Of a stretch of 64,000 nucleotides of DNA, positions 17,215 to 24,996 are shown one piece after another (positions within the stretch are counted from its first letter, which is position 1; every line of letters starts with the position of its first letter). The notes beneath the pieces are model-generated. The model was not told the DNA's origin. It ran no database searches and saw nothing but the letters and a program-made list of their open reading frames with translations. Source of the DNA: SIAQ01 sp964484265 (lineage in GTDB: Bacteria > Planctomycetota > Planctomycetia > Gemmatales > Gemmataceae); NCBI GenBank assembly GCA_964484265.1, contig CAZAFH010000022.1, positions 1 through 64,000 of the forward strand, given 5' to 3'. The translations under genes were made by a program, and so were the position numbers.

Positions 17215-18492
17215 TTATTCCGCTTGCGCCCGCGCCGCTTCTTGCCTGGCGAGCGCGGCTCGATATCGAACGAGCAAGTTGGAAGCCGGGAAGCCCGCGA
17301 GAGCGCCCAAGACGCCAAGTGCAAGCGACGCGATAAACAGAACCGCGATGGCAATCAGCATCGGCCTGAGCACGGAATCGGTGACGACGATGATCGGCGG
17401 GATCGACATCAATCCGTTGCAGAAACCCTGCATGGCCACCGCGATGCAAAGCACCGAGCCGACATAGCCGAATACCGGCATGACGCGAACGAAGAGCGTG
17501 ATGGCCGAGAGCACAAGCCCGATGGCGAAGAAGGCACAAAGAGCGCAGGCGACGATAACGGCGATCATCGTTTCGGATTGAACCTGGCGTGTCGTGGAGG
17601 ATCGCCACAGGACCGCGAGAAATAGGCCAATGAGAAGGAACTGCACGAATCCGAGCAGTCCGAACCAACAAGCGGCATGAAAACAGGAGGACGCCGTCGC
17701 CTTTTCCGGGACGAATTCGCCGGACTGCTGGGAGACGCGCAGTTGGCGCTCGCGCTCGAGTTGGAAGGCTTGATTGATTTCATCGCCGTTGATGATGAGC
17801 AGAGTACCGATGCCTCCCCACAGCGAGGACGGCACTTGAAAGAGGCAGAGGCCGCCCAGAAAACACGCAAAGAGCGCGCCGATGCCACCCTGCGTCATGC
17901 CCAGGACCGATGCGCCGAGGCCGAGGAATCCCAACAGCCCGACGAGAATCGCCAGGATGGCGGCGGTCATGCCGAAACCCTTGCTGCGAAATCGGCTCAA
18001 CGAGCCAGCGCCGATGATGATAAGAACGCCAAAGGTCGCGAGAAAGGTCGCCGTAACGATCGAGCCGAAAAACGGCATGATGCTTCCGGTGAAGCCAGCG
18101 ATCACGAAACCGCGGACGACGGCGTAGAAGGCGAGACACACGGTCAACGCGCCGCCGAGAGAAAGCAGATTGCTCAACCGGTTCACACGGAGCCGAACAC
18201 CCGCATTCAGGCGGCTTTCCTGTTCGCTGAAATCGAGGTTGGACGTCGGTTCGGAAGCGCTGGAATCATCGCCAAACGCAAACGCGCCGGCGGGCGCCGG
18301 TTTCGGCGGCGGTGGAACGGGCACGTTCGTTGGAAGCGGCGCCTCCATCGACACGGACGCTGGCGACATGCCATCCTCTTCGATCCGAAACACCGCCTGG
18401 CATCCCGAGCAACGCACTTTCTTGCCAATCGCCGTGGCAGGAACTGCGATGGCTCGGTTGCACGACGGACAATTCCTGGTCGCAGGCTGCAT
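17215..18492 (-). CDS. Zinc-ribbon integral membrane protein, unknown
   Basis: 425 residues beginning with a clean CxxC-17-CxxC ribbon (CPSCNR, CSGCQAVFRI), close to the MJ0042-type ribbon often found at planctomycete N-termini. A Pro/Ala/Ser-rich linker follows, then about ten hydrophobic segments in two groups separated by a charged cytoplasmic stretch around INQAFQLERERQLRVSQQ. No transporter or enzyme motif is recognised. The start at 18492 places the ribbon near the N-terminus; the upstream frame to 18558 is judged non-coding because it covers the repeat at 18562. Probably the first gene of a short unit with 16384-17178. Confidence 0.66.
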   Translation of the reverse strand: MQPATRNCPSCNRAIAVPATAIGKKVRCSGCQAVFRIEEDGMSPASVSMEAPLPTNVPVPPPPKPAPAGAFAFGDDSSASEPTSNLDFSEQESRLNAGVRLRVNRLSNLLSLGGALTVCLAFYAVVRGFVIAGFTGSIMPFFGSIVTATFLATFGVLIIIGAGSLSRFRSKGFGMTAAILAILVGLLGFLGLGASVLGMTQGGIGALFACFLGGLCLFQVPSSLWGGIGTLLIINGDEINQAFQLERERQLRVSQQSGEFVPEKATASSCFHAACWFGLLGFVQFLLIGLFLAVLWRSSTTRQVQSETMIAVIVACALCAFFAIGLVLSAITLFVRVMPVFGYVGSVLCIAVAMQGFCNGLMSIPPIIVVTDSVLRPMLIAIAVLFIASLALGVLGALAGFPASNLLVRYRAALARQEAARAQAE

Positions 18493-18561
18493 GGCGATAC
18501 CTCGGTGCGGAATTCTACCTGTTTTTCGTTTTTTGGTATAGCGCTCGGCGAGAAACATTGT

Positions 18562-18582
18562 GGAGCGCTAAGCCGCAAGCGG
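18562..18582. repeat. Single arm of the palindromic repeat
   Basis: The sequence gagcgctaagccgcaagcgg matches the right-hand arm of the 114-bp elements, with only a weak trace (tagcgctcggcg) of the left arm about 20 bases before. It is either a degenerate copy or a solo arm, lying between the lpdA 3' end and the zinc-ribbon gene. Confidence 0.65.
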
Positions 18583-18593
18583 GGAACAGGGAA

Positions 18594-20009
18594 CTAGAGC
18601 GCCTTCTTTTTTGGCGTGTAGACATGCGTGGAGATGCCGTGCAGCACCTCGGCGGCTTCCATGACCGTCTCGCTGAGCGTGGGATGCGGGTGGATGCACA
18701 TTGCCAGATCCTTCGCGCTGGCGCCCATTTCGACGGCGACGACGCCCTCGGCGATCAACTCGCCCGCGCCGGCGCCGACTAGGCCGATGCCTAGCACTTG
18801 ATCCGTCGCTGGATCGGTGATGACTTTCGTCAGGCCATCATTGCGGCCAAGCGTCGAAGCGCGGCCCGAAAAGCCCCAGCGGAAAACCCCGACCTTGACC
18901 TCGCGGCCTTGTTTCTTGGCGTCGTTTTCGGTCAGGCCGCACCAGGCGATCTCGGGGTCGGTGAAGACCACTGCGGGTATCGCCCGCGGATCCCAGACGG
19001 CGGCATGTTCGCCAGCGATCACTTCGACGGCCAGCTTGCCTTCGTGCGATGCCTTGTGGGCAAGCATCGGCTCTCCAGCGGCGTCGCCAATCGCGAAAAT
19101 GTGCGGCACATTGGTGCGCCGCTGAGCATCCGTCGCGATGAAGCCGCGCTCGACGGCAATGCCGATCTTTTCCAGGCCCACATTCGCGGTGTTCGGCCGG
19201 CGGCCGACGGCGACGAGGATTTTCTCGTAGGTCGCCTCCTTGACCTCGGCTTCACCTTCGAAAGCGACTTTGATGCCGTCCTTGACTTCCTCGACCTTGG
19301 TAACTTTGGTGTTGAGATAGATGCTGTCGAACTGCGCTTTCAATTTGGCATGTAGCGGCCGAACGAGATCGGCATCGACGCCCGGAAGGAGGCCGCCCGT
19401 CATTTCTACGACGGTCACTTTGCTGCCGAGGGCGGCATAGACGCTGCCCATCTCCAGGCCGATGTACCCGCCGCCGACCACGAGCAGTGTCTTCGGGACG
19501 TTTTCGAGTTCCAGCGCGGTGGTCGAATCGAGGACGCGTTTGCTGCCAATATCGAACGTCGGCAGTTTCGCGGGCACGGACCCAACGGCGACGATGCACT
19601 TCTGAAACTTGACTGTCGGCCCGCCTTCGACTTGAATCGTGTTGGCGTCAACGAACGCGCCGCGGCCGGGGACGTGGGTGATGCCGCGTTTTTTGCAGCC
19701 ATCGAGCAGACTGCTGGACATCGCTTCGATAATCTTGTCTTTCTTGCCCCGAAGTTTGGCGACATCGATTTGCGGCTTCGCGAAGACCAGTCCGAATTCG
19801 GCGGCGTCTTGCGCGGCGTGGATGACATGGGCAGCGTGCAGCAGCGCCTTCGACGGGATGCACCCGCGGTGCAGGCACGTGCCGCCGGGCTTCGGCGTGG
19901 CATCGATGAGCGTGGTCGCGATGTCCTTGTCGGCCGCGAGAAACGCCGCCGCATATCCGCCGGGACCGCCGCCGAGTACGACGAGATCGGTAGTGACTGT
20001 GTCAGGCAT
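18594..20009 (-). CDS. lpdA: Dihydrolipoyl dehydrogenase (E3)
   Basis: 471-residue FAD-dependent disulfide oxidoreductase that reoxidises dihydrolipoamide in 2-oxoacid dehydrogenase complexes, passing electrons to NAD. Seen: the FAD-binding LGGGPGGYAAA at the N-terminus, the redox disulfide CLHRGC (Cys45 and Cys50), the NAD-binding VVGGGYIGLEMGSVYAALG, the GDAAGEPMLAHKA FAD block, and the C-terminal dimer-interface IHPHPTLSE with the catalytic His. The start at 20009 follows the family. It sits downstream of the E2 gene on the same strand, but a toxin-antitoxin pair lies between them. The E1 genes are not in the window, so the exact 2-oxoacid substrate is not proven. Confidence 0.95.
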   Translation of the reverse strand: MPDTVTTDLVVLGGGPGGYAAAFLAADKDIATTLIDATPKPGGTCLHRGCIPSKALLHAAHVIHAAQDAAEFGLVFAKPQIDVAKLRGKKDKIIEAMSSSLLDGCKKRGITHVPGRGAFVDANTIQVEGGPTVKFQKCIVAVGSVPAKLPTFDIGSKRVLDSTTALELENVPKTLLVVGGGYIGLEMGSVYAALGSKVTVVEMTGGLLPGVDADLVRPLHAKLKAQFDSIYLNTKVTKVEEVKDGIKVAFEGEAEVKEATYEKILVAVGRRPNTANVGLEKIGIAVERGFIATDAQRRTNVPHIFAIGDAAGEPMLAHKASHEGKLAVEVIAGEHAAVWDPRAIPAVVFTDPEIAWCGLTENDAKKQGREVKVGVFRWGFSGRASTLGRNDGLTKVITDPATDQVLGIGLVGAGAGELIAEGVVAVEMGASAKDLAMCIHPHPTLSETVMEAAEVLHGISTHVYTPKKKAL

Positions 20010-20044
20010 AGTGTCGATTTCCTTGCGTGGCGTAAATGTCAAAC

Positions 20045-20353
20045 TTAAGCGTGTACTGGCAAAAAGCGAATTTCGATGCGTCGGTTCAGGGCCGCTGCTA
20101 CTCGCCGAAGCATAGCTAGCGATGGACCCTGGTAGTCGGCGTCCTCGAGTCGGCGAATTGTCGATGTCGATGTCCCAACCAACGCCGCGAGTTCCGCGTG
20201 AGACAGGCCAGCCTGTTCACGAAGTTTAAAAATCGTCCGTGCGATGTATGCGTTCTCTCTCTCCTCCTCTAGCGAGGCAAGCCTCTCGGGATCTGAAGCA
20301 TAATATCGCCGATCCAGTATCGCGATTGCGTCCTTCGTTTTATTCTTTTTCAT
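20045..20353 (-). CDS. XRE-family antitoxin (HigA-like)
   Basis: 102 residues with a helix-turn-helix of the XRE type in the second half: IFKLREQAGLSHAELAALVG, then STIRRLEDADYQGPSLAMLRRVAAAL. The N-terminal half is charged and helical. It overlaps the toxin gene upstream by 14 bases, the usual toxin-first order of HigBA-type systems. The antitoxin should neutralise the toxin and, through the HTH, repress the promoter; here the pair may instead be read from the upstream E2 gene. The local base composition is poorer in GC than the flanking genes, a sign of acquisition. Confidence 0.85.
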   Translation of the reverse strand: MKKNKTKDAIAILDRRYYASDPERLASLEEERENAYIARTIFKLREQAGLSHAELAALVGTSTSTIRRLEDADYQGPSLAMLRRVAAALNRRIEIRFLPVHA

Positions 20354-20726
20354 CGGTTGACTCGTCTGTAAAGGTATGACGGTCAGGGTTCTTGGTGAAT
20401 CGCTTCTTCCGGTCGACCGCTACATTGATTTCCTTTGCCGGTACCGCTTTCTCCTTCTCTAGCCCATGCGAAATGACGACTATTCCCTTTCCATGGAAGA
20501 AATACAGAATCCGGTAATTAACACGAAGATGCCTTACTCGAAGCTCGTAGATTCCATCGCGAAGAAAATCGGCTTCCGGTCGACGTAGTTTATCCCCCAT
20601 TTCGGCGAGTCGCTCAAGACGAACTCGGCACTTATCCTGAACTTTTTGAGGAAGTTCGTCAAACCAGATCAGAAATGGTACGGTATCGTCATCCTCACGG
20701 AAAAAGCAGAGGTTTATTGCGGACAT
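20340..20726 (-). CDS. RelE/HigB-like toxin (phage Gp49-type)
   Basis: 128 residues. The core LRDGIYELRVRHLRVNYRILYFF and VVISHGLEKE, followed by AKEINVAVDRKKRF, is the standard fold signature of the Gp49/HigB family of mRNA-cleaving toxins. Length is slightly above the usual 100-115 because of a charged tail (HTFTDESTDEKE) whose codons overlap the antitoxin start. A hand count over 20341-20400 gives 42% GC, well below neighbours. It begins 15 bases after the E2 stop, so the pair lies within what would otherwise be an E2-E3 operon. Confidence 0.87.
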   Translation of the reverse strand: MSAINLCFFREDDDTVPFLIWFDELPQKVQDKCRVRLERLAEMGDKLRRPEADFLRDGIYELRVRHLRVNYRILYFFHGKGIVVISHGLEKEKAVPAKEINVAVDRKKRFTKNPDRHTFTDESTDEKE

Positions 20727-20741
20727 TAATGGTTAACCGCC

Positions 20742-22016
20742 TCACGCGTGCAGCAACATCACCAGCGGGTTCTCCAGCAATTCCGCGAGCTTTCGGCAAA
20801 ACCTCGCGGCGTCGGCGCCGTCGATAACGCGATGATCGTATGACAACGACAACGGCAAGTGCAAGCGCGGCACCCACTGGTTGTCCTTCCACACTGGCTG
20901 CATGCGCGAACGCGTCAGGCCGAGAATCGCGACTTCCGGCCAATTGACGATCGGCGAGAACGACGTACCGCCGATACCGCCGAGGTTGCTGATCGTGAAC
21001 GTGCCGCCTTGCATGTCTTCCACCGTCAGCTTGCGCAGGCGTGCTTTCTCGGCGATGTCGGTCATTTCCTTGCCGATGTCGTAGACGCTCTTTTTGTCAA
21101 CATCGCGCAACTTCGGCACGACGAGGCCACGCTCGGTATCGACAGCCACGCCAAGGTGGTAATAGTTCTTGAAGATAAGCTCGCCCTTTTGCGTATCTAC
21201 GCTGGCGTTGAACTGCGGCATCTGCTTGAGGATGATGGCACACGCCTTGAGCACGAACGCCGTCACGGTGAGTTTGCCCGCGCCTTTGCCTTCTTGCTGT
21301 TTGCGGAAGGCCTCGATATCGCTGACGTCAGCGACATCGTTGTGAGTGACGTGCGGGATCAGATTCCAGCACAGGCTCAGGTGCTCGGCCGTCTTTTTGC
21401 GGATCGACTCGAACGGCTTGGTCGCGACCGGACCCCATTGCGCGAAATCGGGCATCGGCGGAATCTTGACGCCTCCGCCCGAACCTCCACCCGTCGCCAG
21501 CACGCGGAGGTAGTTTTTCACGTCGTCCTGAGTGACGCGCCCCGCAGGCCCCGAACCGGGAACCTGGGCGAGATCGACGGAAAATTCGCGAGCATAACGG
21601 CGCGTCGCCGGCCCGGCGTGAACCGTGCGATTCTCATCAACGGGAGGAAGTGCGACGGGTAATGGTTTCGGAGCAGGTGGAGCTTGATTGGCGGGAGCGG
21701 AAGGCGGCGTAGCAGCAGGCTCCTTCGCGGCGGCGGGCTTCGCAGCAGGCGGAGCGGCCGTGGCGGGCGGCGCCTGGCCGTTACCGCCGATCAACGCGAT
21801 GACCTGGCCTGGCTTGACCTTGTCGCCCTTCTTGACAAGCAACTGTTCGACCCGGCCTGCGATGCCCGAAGGCACTTCCGCCGTCGTCTTCTCGGCTTCG
21901 ACTTCGATCAGCGCCTGTCCTTTTTTCACGACATCGCCGACTACTACCTTGACATCGATCACATCGCCGGCAGCGACATTGTCGCCCAGGCTCGGCAGCT
22001 TGATTTCACTCGCCAT
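20742..22016 (-). CDS. aceF: Dihydrolipoamide acyltransferase (E2 of 2-oxoacid dehydrogenase)
   Basis: 424 residues with the full E2 plan: one lipoyl domain (residues 1-78, lipoyl lysine in AEKTTAEVPS, Lys43), an Ala/Pro-rich flexible linker (about 80-130), an E1/E3-binding domain (ATRRYAREFSVDLAQVPG, GPAGRVTQDDVKNYL) and a catalytic acyltransferase domain ending in SLSYDHRVIDGADAARF with the active His. The catalytic domain probably forms the oligomeric core of the complex. Pyruvate dehydrogenase E2 is most likely, but branched-chain or 2-oxoglutarate E2 proteins share this layout and E1 is absent from the window. Divergently oriented from comM. Confidence 0.9.
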   Translation of the reverse strand: MASEIKLPSLGDNVAAGDVIDVKVVVGDVVKKGQALIEVEAEKTTAEVPSGIAGRVEQLLVKKGDKVKPGQVIALIGGNGQAPPATAAPPAAKPAAAKEPAATPPSAPANQAPPAPKPLPVALPPVDENRTVHAGPATRRYAREFSVDLAQVPGSGPAGRVTQDDVKNYLRVLATGGGSGGGVKIPPMPDFAQWGPVATKPFESIRKKTAEHLSLCWNLIPHVTHNDVADVSDIEAFRKQQEGKGAGKLTVTAFVLKACAIILKQMPQFNASVDTQKGELIFKNYYHLGVAVDTERGLVVPKLRDVDKKSVYDIGKEMTDIAEKARLRKLTVEDMQGGTFTISNLGGIGGTSFSPIVNWPEVAILGLTRSRMQPVWKDNQWVPRLHLPLSLSYDHRVIDGADAARFCRKLAELLENPLVMLLHA

Positions 22017-22100
22017 GCGTTTGGTTCCTTACATCCCCGGCACAAAATCCGCGCTCCTGTGTTAATGTAGCGTTCTACCTCGCCGTCGTCATCCAGCGCC

Positions 22101-22170
22101 AAGGCCAGGGATGAGCGAAGCGAATCCAGGCGTCTCTATCCCAGGGATTCGCTTCGCTCATCCCTGGCCT
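22101..22170. repeat. Perfect 27-bp inverted repeat between aceF and comM
   Basis: Arms at 22101-22127 and 22144-22170 are exact inverse complements, sharing the core ccagggatgagcgaagcg, around a 16-base loop. It lies between two divergent genes, so it is not a terminator for either in the usual sense; a REP-like or mobile palindrome is more likely. It would fold into a very stable hairpin in either transcript leader. Confidence 0.85.
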
Positions 22171-22237
22171 TGTGGGAATCTTCACACTCAGCGAGAAATC
22201 GATTCCCTTCCCCGAATCCTCCGCTTATACTAGCTTC

Positions 22238-23773
22238 ATGCTGGCCAAACTCACGTCCTATGCCCTGGTCGGGATTGATGCCCTCCCTGTCGAAGTCGAG
22301 GTCGATACCGCTCATGGATTGCCGAAGACCGTGCTCGTCGGGTTGCCCGAGATGGCGGTGCGCGAGAGCATCCACCGCATCGAACGAGCCCTTGCAAATC
22401 TGGGCTACCAACGCCCGTCGGGCCGCACGATTATCAATCTCGCGCCGGCGGATCTGCGTAAGGATGCCGGCGGGTTCGATCTGCCGATCGCGCTCGGCAT
22501 GCTCGTCGCCACGGGGCAGGTGTTGCCAGAGCACGTCGCCGGGTGGGCGATGGCGGGCGAACTCGCGCTCGACGGCAGCGTACGCAGCATCAAAGGCGCG
22601 CTGTCGATCGCCATGGCGGCCAAGGCGGCGGGCTTGCAGCAGATGATCGTGCCGTCGGCAAATGGCCGCGAGGCGGCGGTCGTCGAAGGAATTCGCGTTT
22701 ACGGCGTTTCCACGTTGAGCGAAGCGGTCGGGCTGCTCACGGGCCAAATCACGCTGACGCCGATCAAGGCCGAGATCGAAGCGCTGTTCAAAACGCTCAA
22801 CACCTACGACGTCGATTTCGCCGACGTCCGAGGCCAGGAATACGCCAAGCGAGCCTTGATCGTCGCCGCCAGCGGAGGCCATAATGTATTGATGATCGGC
22901 ACGCCGGGTTCGGGCAAGACGATGCTCACCCGGCGAATGCCGACCATCCTCCCGCCGCTCACGCCGAGCGAGAGTCTGGAGACGACGCGCATCTACAGCG
23001 CGATGGGCCGACTCGCGCCAGGCGAAGCGTTGCTGGCGACGCGACCCTTTCGCTCGCCGCACCACACCATCAGCGACGCCGGCATGGTCGGCGGCGGAAC
23101 GATCCCGACACCGGGCGAAATCAGCCTCGCCCACCACGGCGTCTTGTTCCTCGACGAACTGCCCGAGTTCAATCGCCGCAGCCTCGAAGTCTTGCGCCAG
23201 CCGCTCGAAGAAGGCCGCGTGACCATTTCGCGCGCGCTCAATTCGTCTACCTTCCCCGCACATTTCGTACTCGTCGCGGCCATGAACCCCTGCCCGTGCG
23301 GTTACATGGGCGATCCGAAGCACACGTGCAAATGCTCGCCGATGCAGATCGAGCGGTACATGGGCCGCATCTCGGGGCCGTTGCTCGATCGCATCGACCT
23401 GCACATCGAAGTGCCGGCGGTGCCATACCAGGAACTGTCTGCGAAACAGGAAGGCACGTCGAGTGCAGCGATGCGCAGCTACGTCCAGCAGGCCCGCGAT
23501 GTGCAGATGCGTCGTCTCGGCGGCGAAGGGCAGCGCCTCAATAGCCGGCTTACCAGCAAACAACTTCGCAAATACTGCGTGCTCGACAGCGAATGCCAGG
23601 CACTCATGCAAACCGCGATGGAAACGCTCGGCCTATCAGCGAGAGCGCACGACCGCATCCTGCGAGTTTCGCGCACCATCGCCGACCTGGAAGGCTCCGC
23701 CGACATCAAACACCCGCACCTGAGCGAAGCGATCGGCTACCGGAGCCTGGATAGGAAGCTGTGGGCGCGGTGA
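22238..23773 (+). CDS. comM: YifB/ComM family Mg-chelatase-like AAA ATPase
   Basis: 511 residues. The N-terminal third is the Lon-protease-like subdomain (LPVEVEVDTAHGLPKTVLVG, GFDLPIALGMLVATGQV), then an AAA+ Mg-chelatase domain with Walker A GTPGSGKTML, the FRSPHHTISDAG block, LFLDELPEF (Walker B), and CPCGYMGDPKHTCKCSP, and finally the C-terminal block LSARAHDRILRVSRTIADL. In naturally competent bacteria ComM is a helicase that aids branch migration of incoming DNA. Start at 22238 fits the family; the frame is open back to 22172. A partial, deleted copy of its 3' half lies downstream at 24771-24954. Confidence 0.93.
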   Translation: MLAKLTSYALVGIDALPVEVEVDTAHGLPKTVLVGLPEMAVRESIHRIERALANLGYQRPSGRTIINLAPADLRKDAGGFDLPIALGMLVATGQVLPEHVAGWAMAGELALDGSVRSIKGALSIAMAAKAAGLQQMIVPSANGREAAVVEGIRVYGVSTLSEAVGLLTGQITLTPIKAEIEALFKTLNTYDVDFADVRGQEYAKRALIVAASGGHNVLMIGTPGSGKTMLTRRMPTILPPLTPSESLETTRIYSAMGRLAPGEALLATRPFRSPHHTISDAGMVGGGTIPTPGEISLAHHGVLFLDELPEFNRRSLEVLRQPLEEGRVTISRALNSSTFPAHFVLVAAMNPCPCGYMGDPKHTCKCSPMQIERYMGRISGPLLDRIDLHIEVPAVPYQELSAKQEGTSSAAMRSYVQQARDVQMRRLGGEGQRLNSRLTSKQLRKYCVLDSECQALMQTAMETLGLSARAHDRILRVSRTIADLEGSADIKHPHLSEAIGYRSLDRKLWAR

Positions 23774-23925
23774 GTCTGTATAGAGAGAAATTTGGCGAAG
23801 GCCTGCTCGCAAAGGAGCTCTCGGGATTTCTTGCTACAATGAAAAAATAAATTGTCCAATCGAAGATGATTTGCGCCGCCTCGGCAAATAGAATCGCACT
23901 GGAAAAGCACCTACAGGAATCTCCC

Positions 23926-24609
23926 ATGCCCGACCCGACTCCTACGACTCCAGAGACACCGGCGACAACTGCCCCTGAAGCCGAAAGAAAATGGTTTGGA
24001 AAATCGCCGGGCGATTGGATACTAGCCGTCGTTATTGCGCCGATTTACTCCTTGCTGTTACTTGGAGTAGGATATTGGCTGAACTCGTCGGCGCCTCACT
24101 TAGCCTTAAACATTGCTCCACCTGTTCAGTTTCAAGGTGAGAAAACAAAGTTCGGCATTATCACTTTCTCTGTCACCAATGATGGTTCCAAAACCGAGGA
24201 AAGCGTCGAATGTTACTTCAAGACGCAAGGAGCCAAGGCTCCCGACATAAAAGTAACCCCCGCACATCTCCAACCTGTGACGACCATTAAGGATGGAGAA
24301 GTTACCGTCAAAGTTGAGCGACTTCATTCTGGTGAAACCATTAATGTAGTCGCTTACATTCCTGACGTTCTGGCTGACAAACCCGATGTGAAAGTCCGTG
24401 GTAAAGGTGTGAAGGGAGAAGAGAAGCCAGCGACGGATTGGACAGGGCGAACCTTACTGGTCATTACGGTAACGTCCGCCATTTCGTGCCTGATTATTTG
24501 CGGCTTTATCGTCTCAACTTGGCGAAATCTGACGCAAATTGAGGTAAAAACGCTAATTCTTGAGCGGAAAACGAAACTGCTTATTGAGAGCAACTTGAGA
24601 AAGAACTGA
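23926..24609 (+). CDS. Low-GC membrane protein with external domain, unknown
   Basis: 227 residues: a Pro/Thr-rich N-terminus, a first membrane helix (WILAVVIAPIYSLLLLGVGY), an external region of about 120 residues with beta-type pattern (FSVTNDGSKTEESVECYFKT, GEVTVKVERLHSGETINVVAYI), a second helix (TLLVITVTSAISCLIICGFI) and a short charged tail. I do not recognise the family. A hand count over 24121-24180 gives 40% GC, far below comM upstream. Together with its position between comM and a broken copy of comM, this suggests that the gene arrived by insertion. Confidence 0.6.
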   Translation: MPDPTPTTPETPATTAPEAERKWFGKSPGDWILAVVIAPIYSLLLLGVGYWLNSSAPHLALNIAPPVQFQGEKTKFGIITFSVTNDGSKTEESVECYFKTQGAKAPDIKVTPAHLQPVTTIKDGEVTVKVERLHSGETINVVAYIPDVLADKPDVKVRGKGVKGEEKPATDWTGRTLLVITVTSAISCLIICGFIVSTWRNLTQIEVKTLILERKTKLLIESNLRKN

Positions 24610-24770
24610 AGAGGACACACAAGAGATTTTCATTTGCGGATTGGATTAAAGCGATAAAGACGGACAAGGAGCAAAAGGACAAGGTGCAGAGGGTTCGACT
24701 GCAGGCACCCTTGACCCGCTCGGACGCGCCGTTCCGTAGCACGAATCGACGACTACAGGGTTTGTTCAAA

Positions 24771-24954
24771 TGGGCGATCCGAAGCACACGTGCAATGCTC
24801 GCCTATGCAGATCGAACGCTATATGGGCCGAATCAGCGAGCCGTTGCTAGATCGCATCGATCTATACATCGAAGTGCCCGCCGACATCAAACACCCGCAC
24901 CTGAGCGAAGCGATCGGCTACCGCAGCCTGGATAGGAAGCTGTGGGCGCGGTAG
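24771..24954 (+). pseudogene. Internally deleted duplicate of the comM 3' region
   Basis: This stretch repeats comM almost base for base in two pieces: from the GDPKHTC codons through IDLHIEVPA (comM 23306-23416) and then ADIKHPHLSEAIGYRSLDRKLWAR to the stop (comM 23697-23773). About 280 bases are missing between them, joined at a shared gccg. A single-base loss in the cysteine-codon stretch (gtgcaatgct for gtgcaaatgct) shifts the frame. It cannot make a working product. The 160 bases before it (24610-24770) hold nothing recognisable. Confidence 0.82.
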
Positions 24955-24996
24955 CACCAGAGACCGTTTATCGCCGTTACTATCCCCGATTCCGAG

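Noticed and set aside
22136..23611. Minus-strand open frame of 491 codons opposite comM
   Set aside because: Long only because of GC-rich codon bias; comM on the plus strand has complete family motifs, the antisense frame has none.
24684..24935. Separate small gene on the plus strand
   Set aside because: The open frame is out of phase with the comM-derived sequence it covers; it is part of the deleted comM copy.
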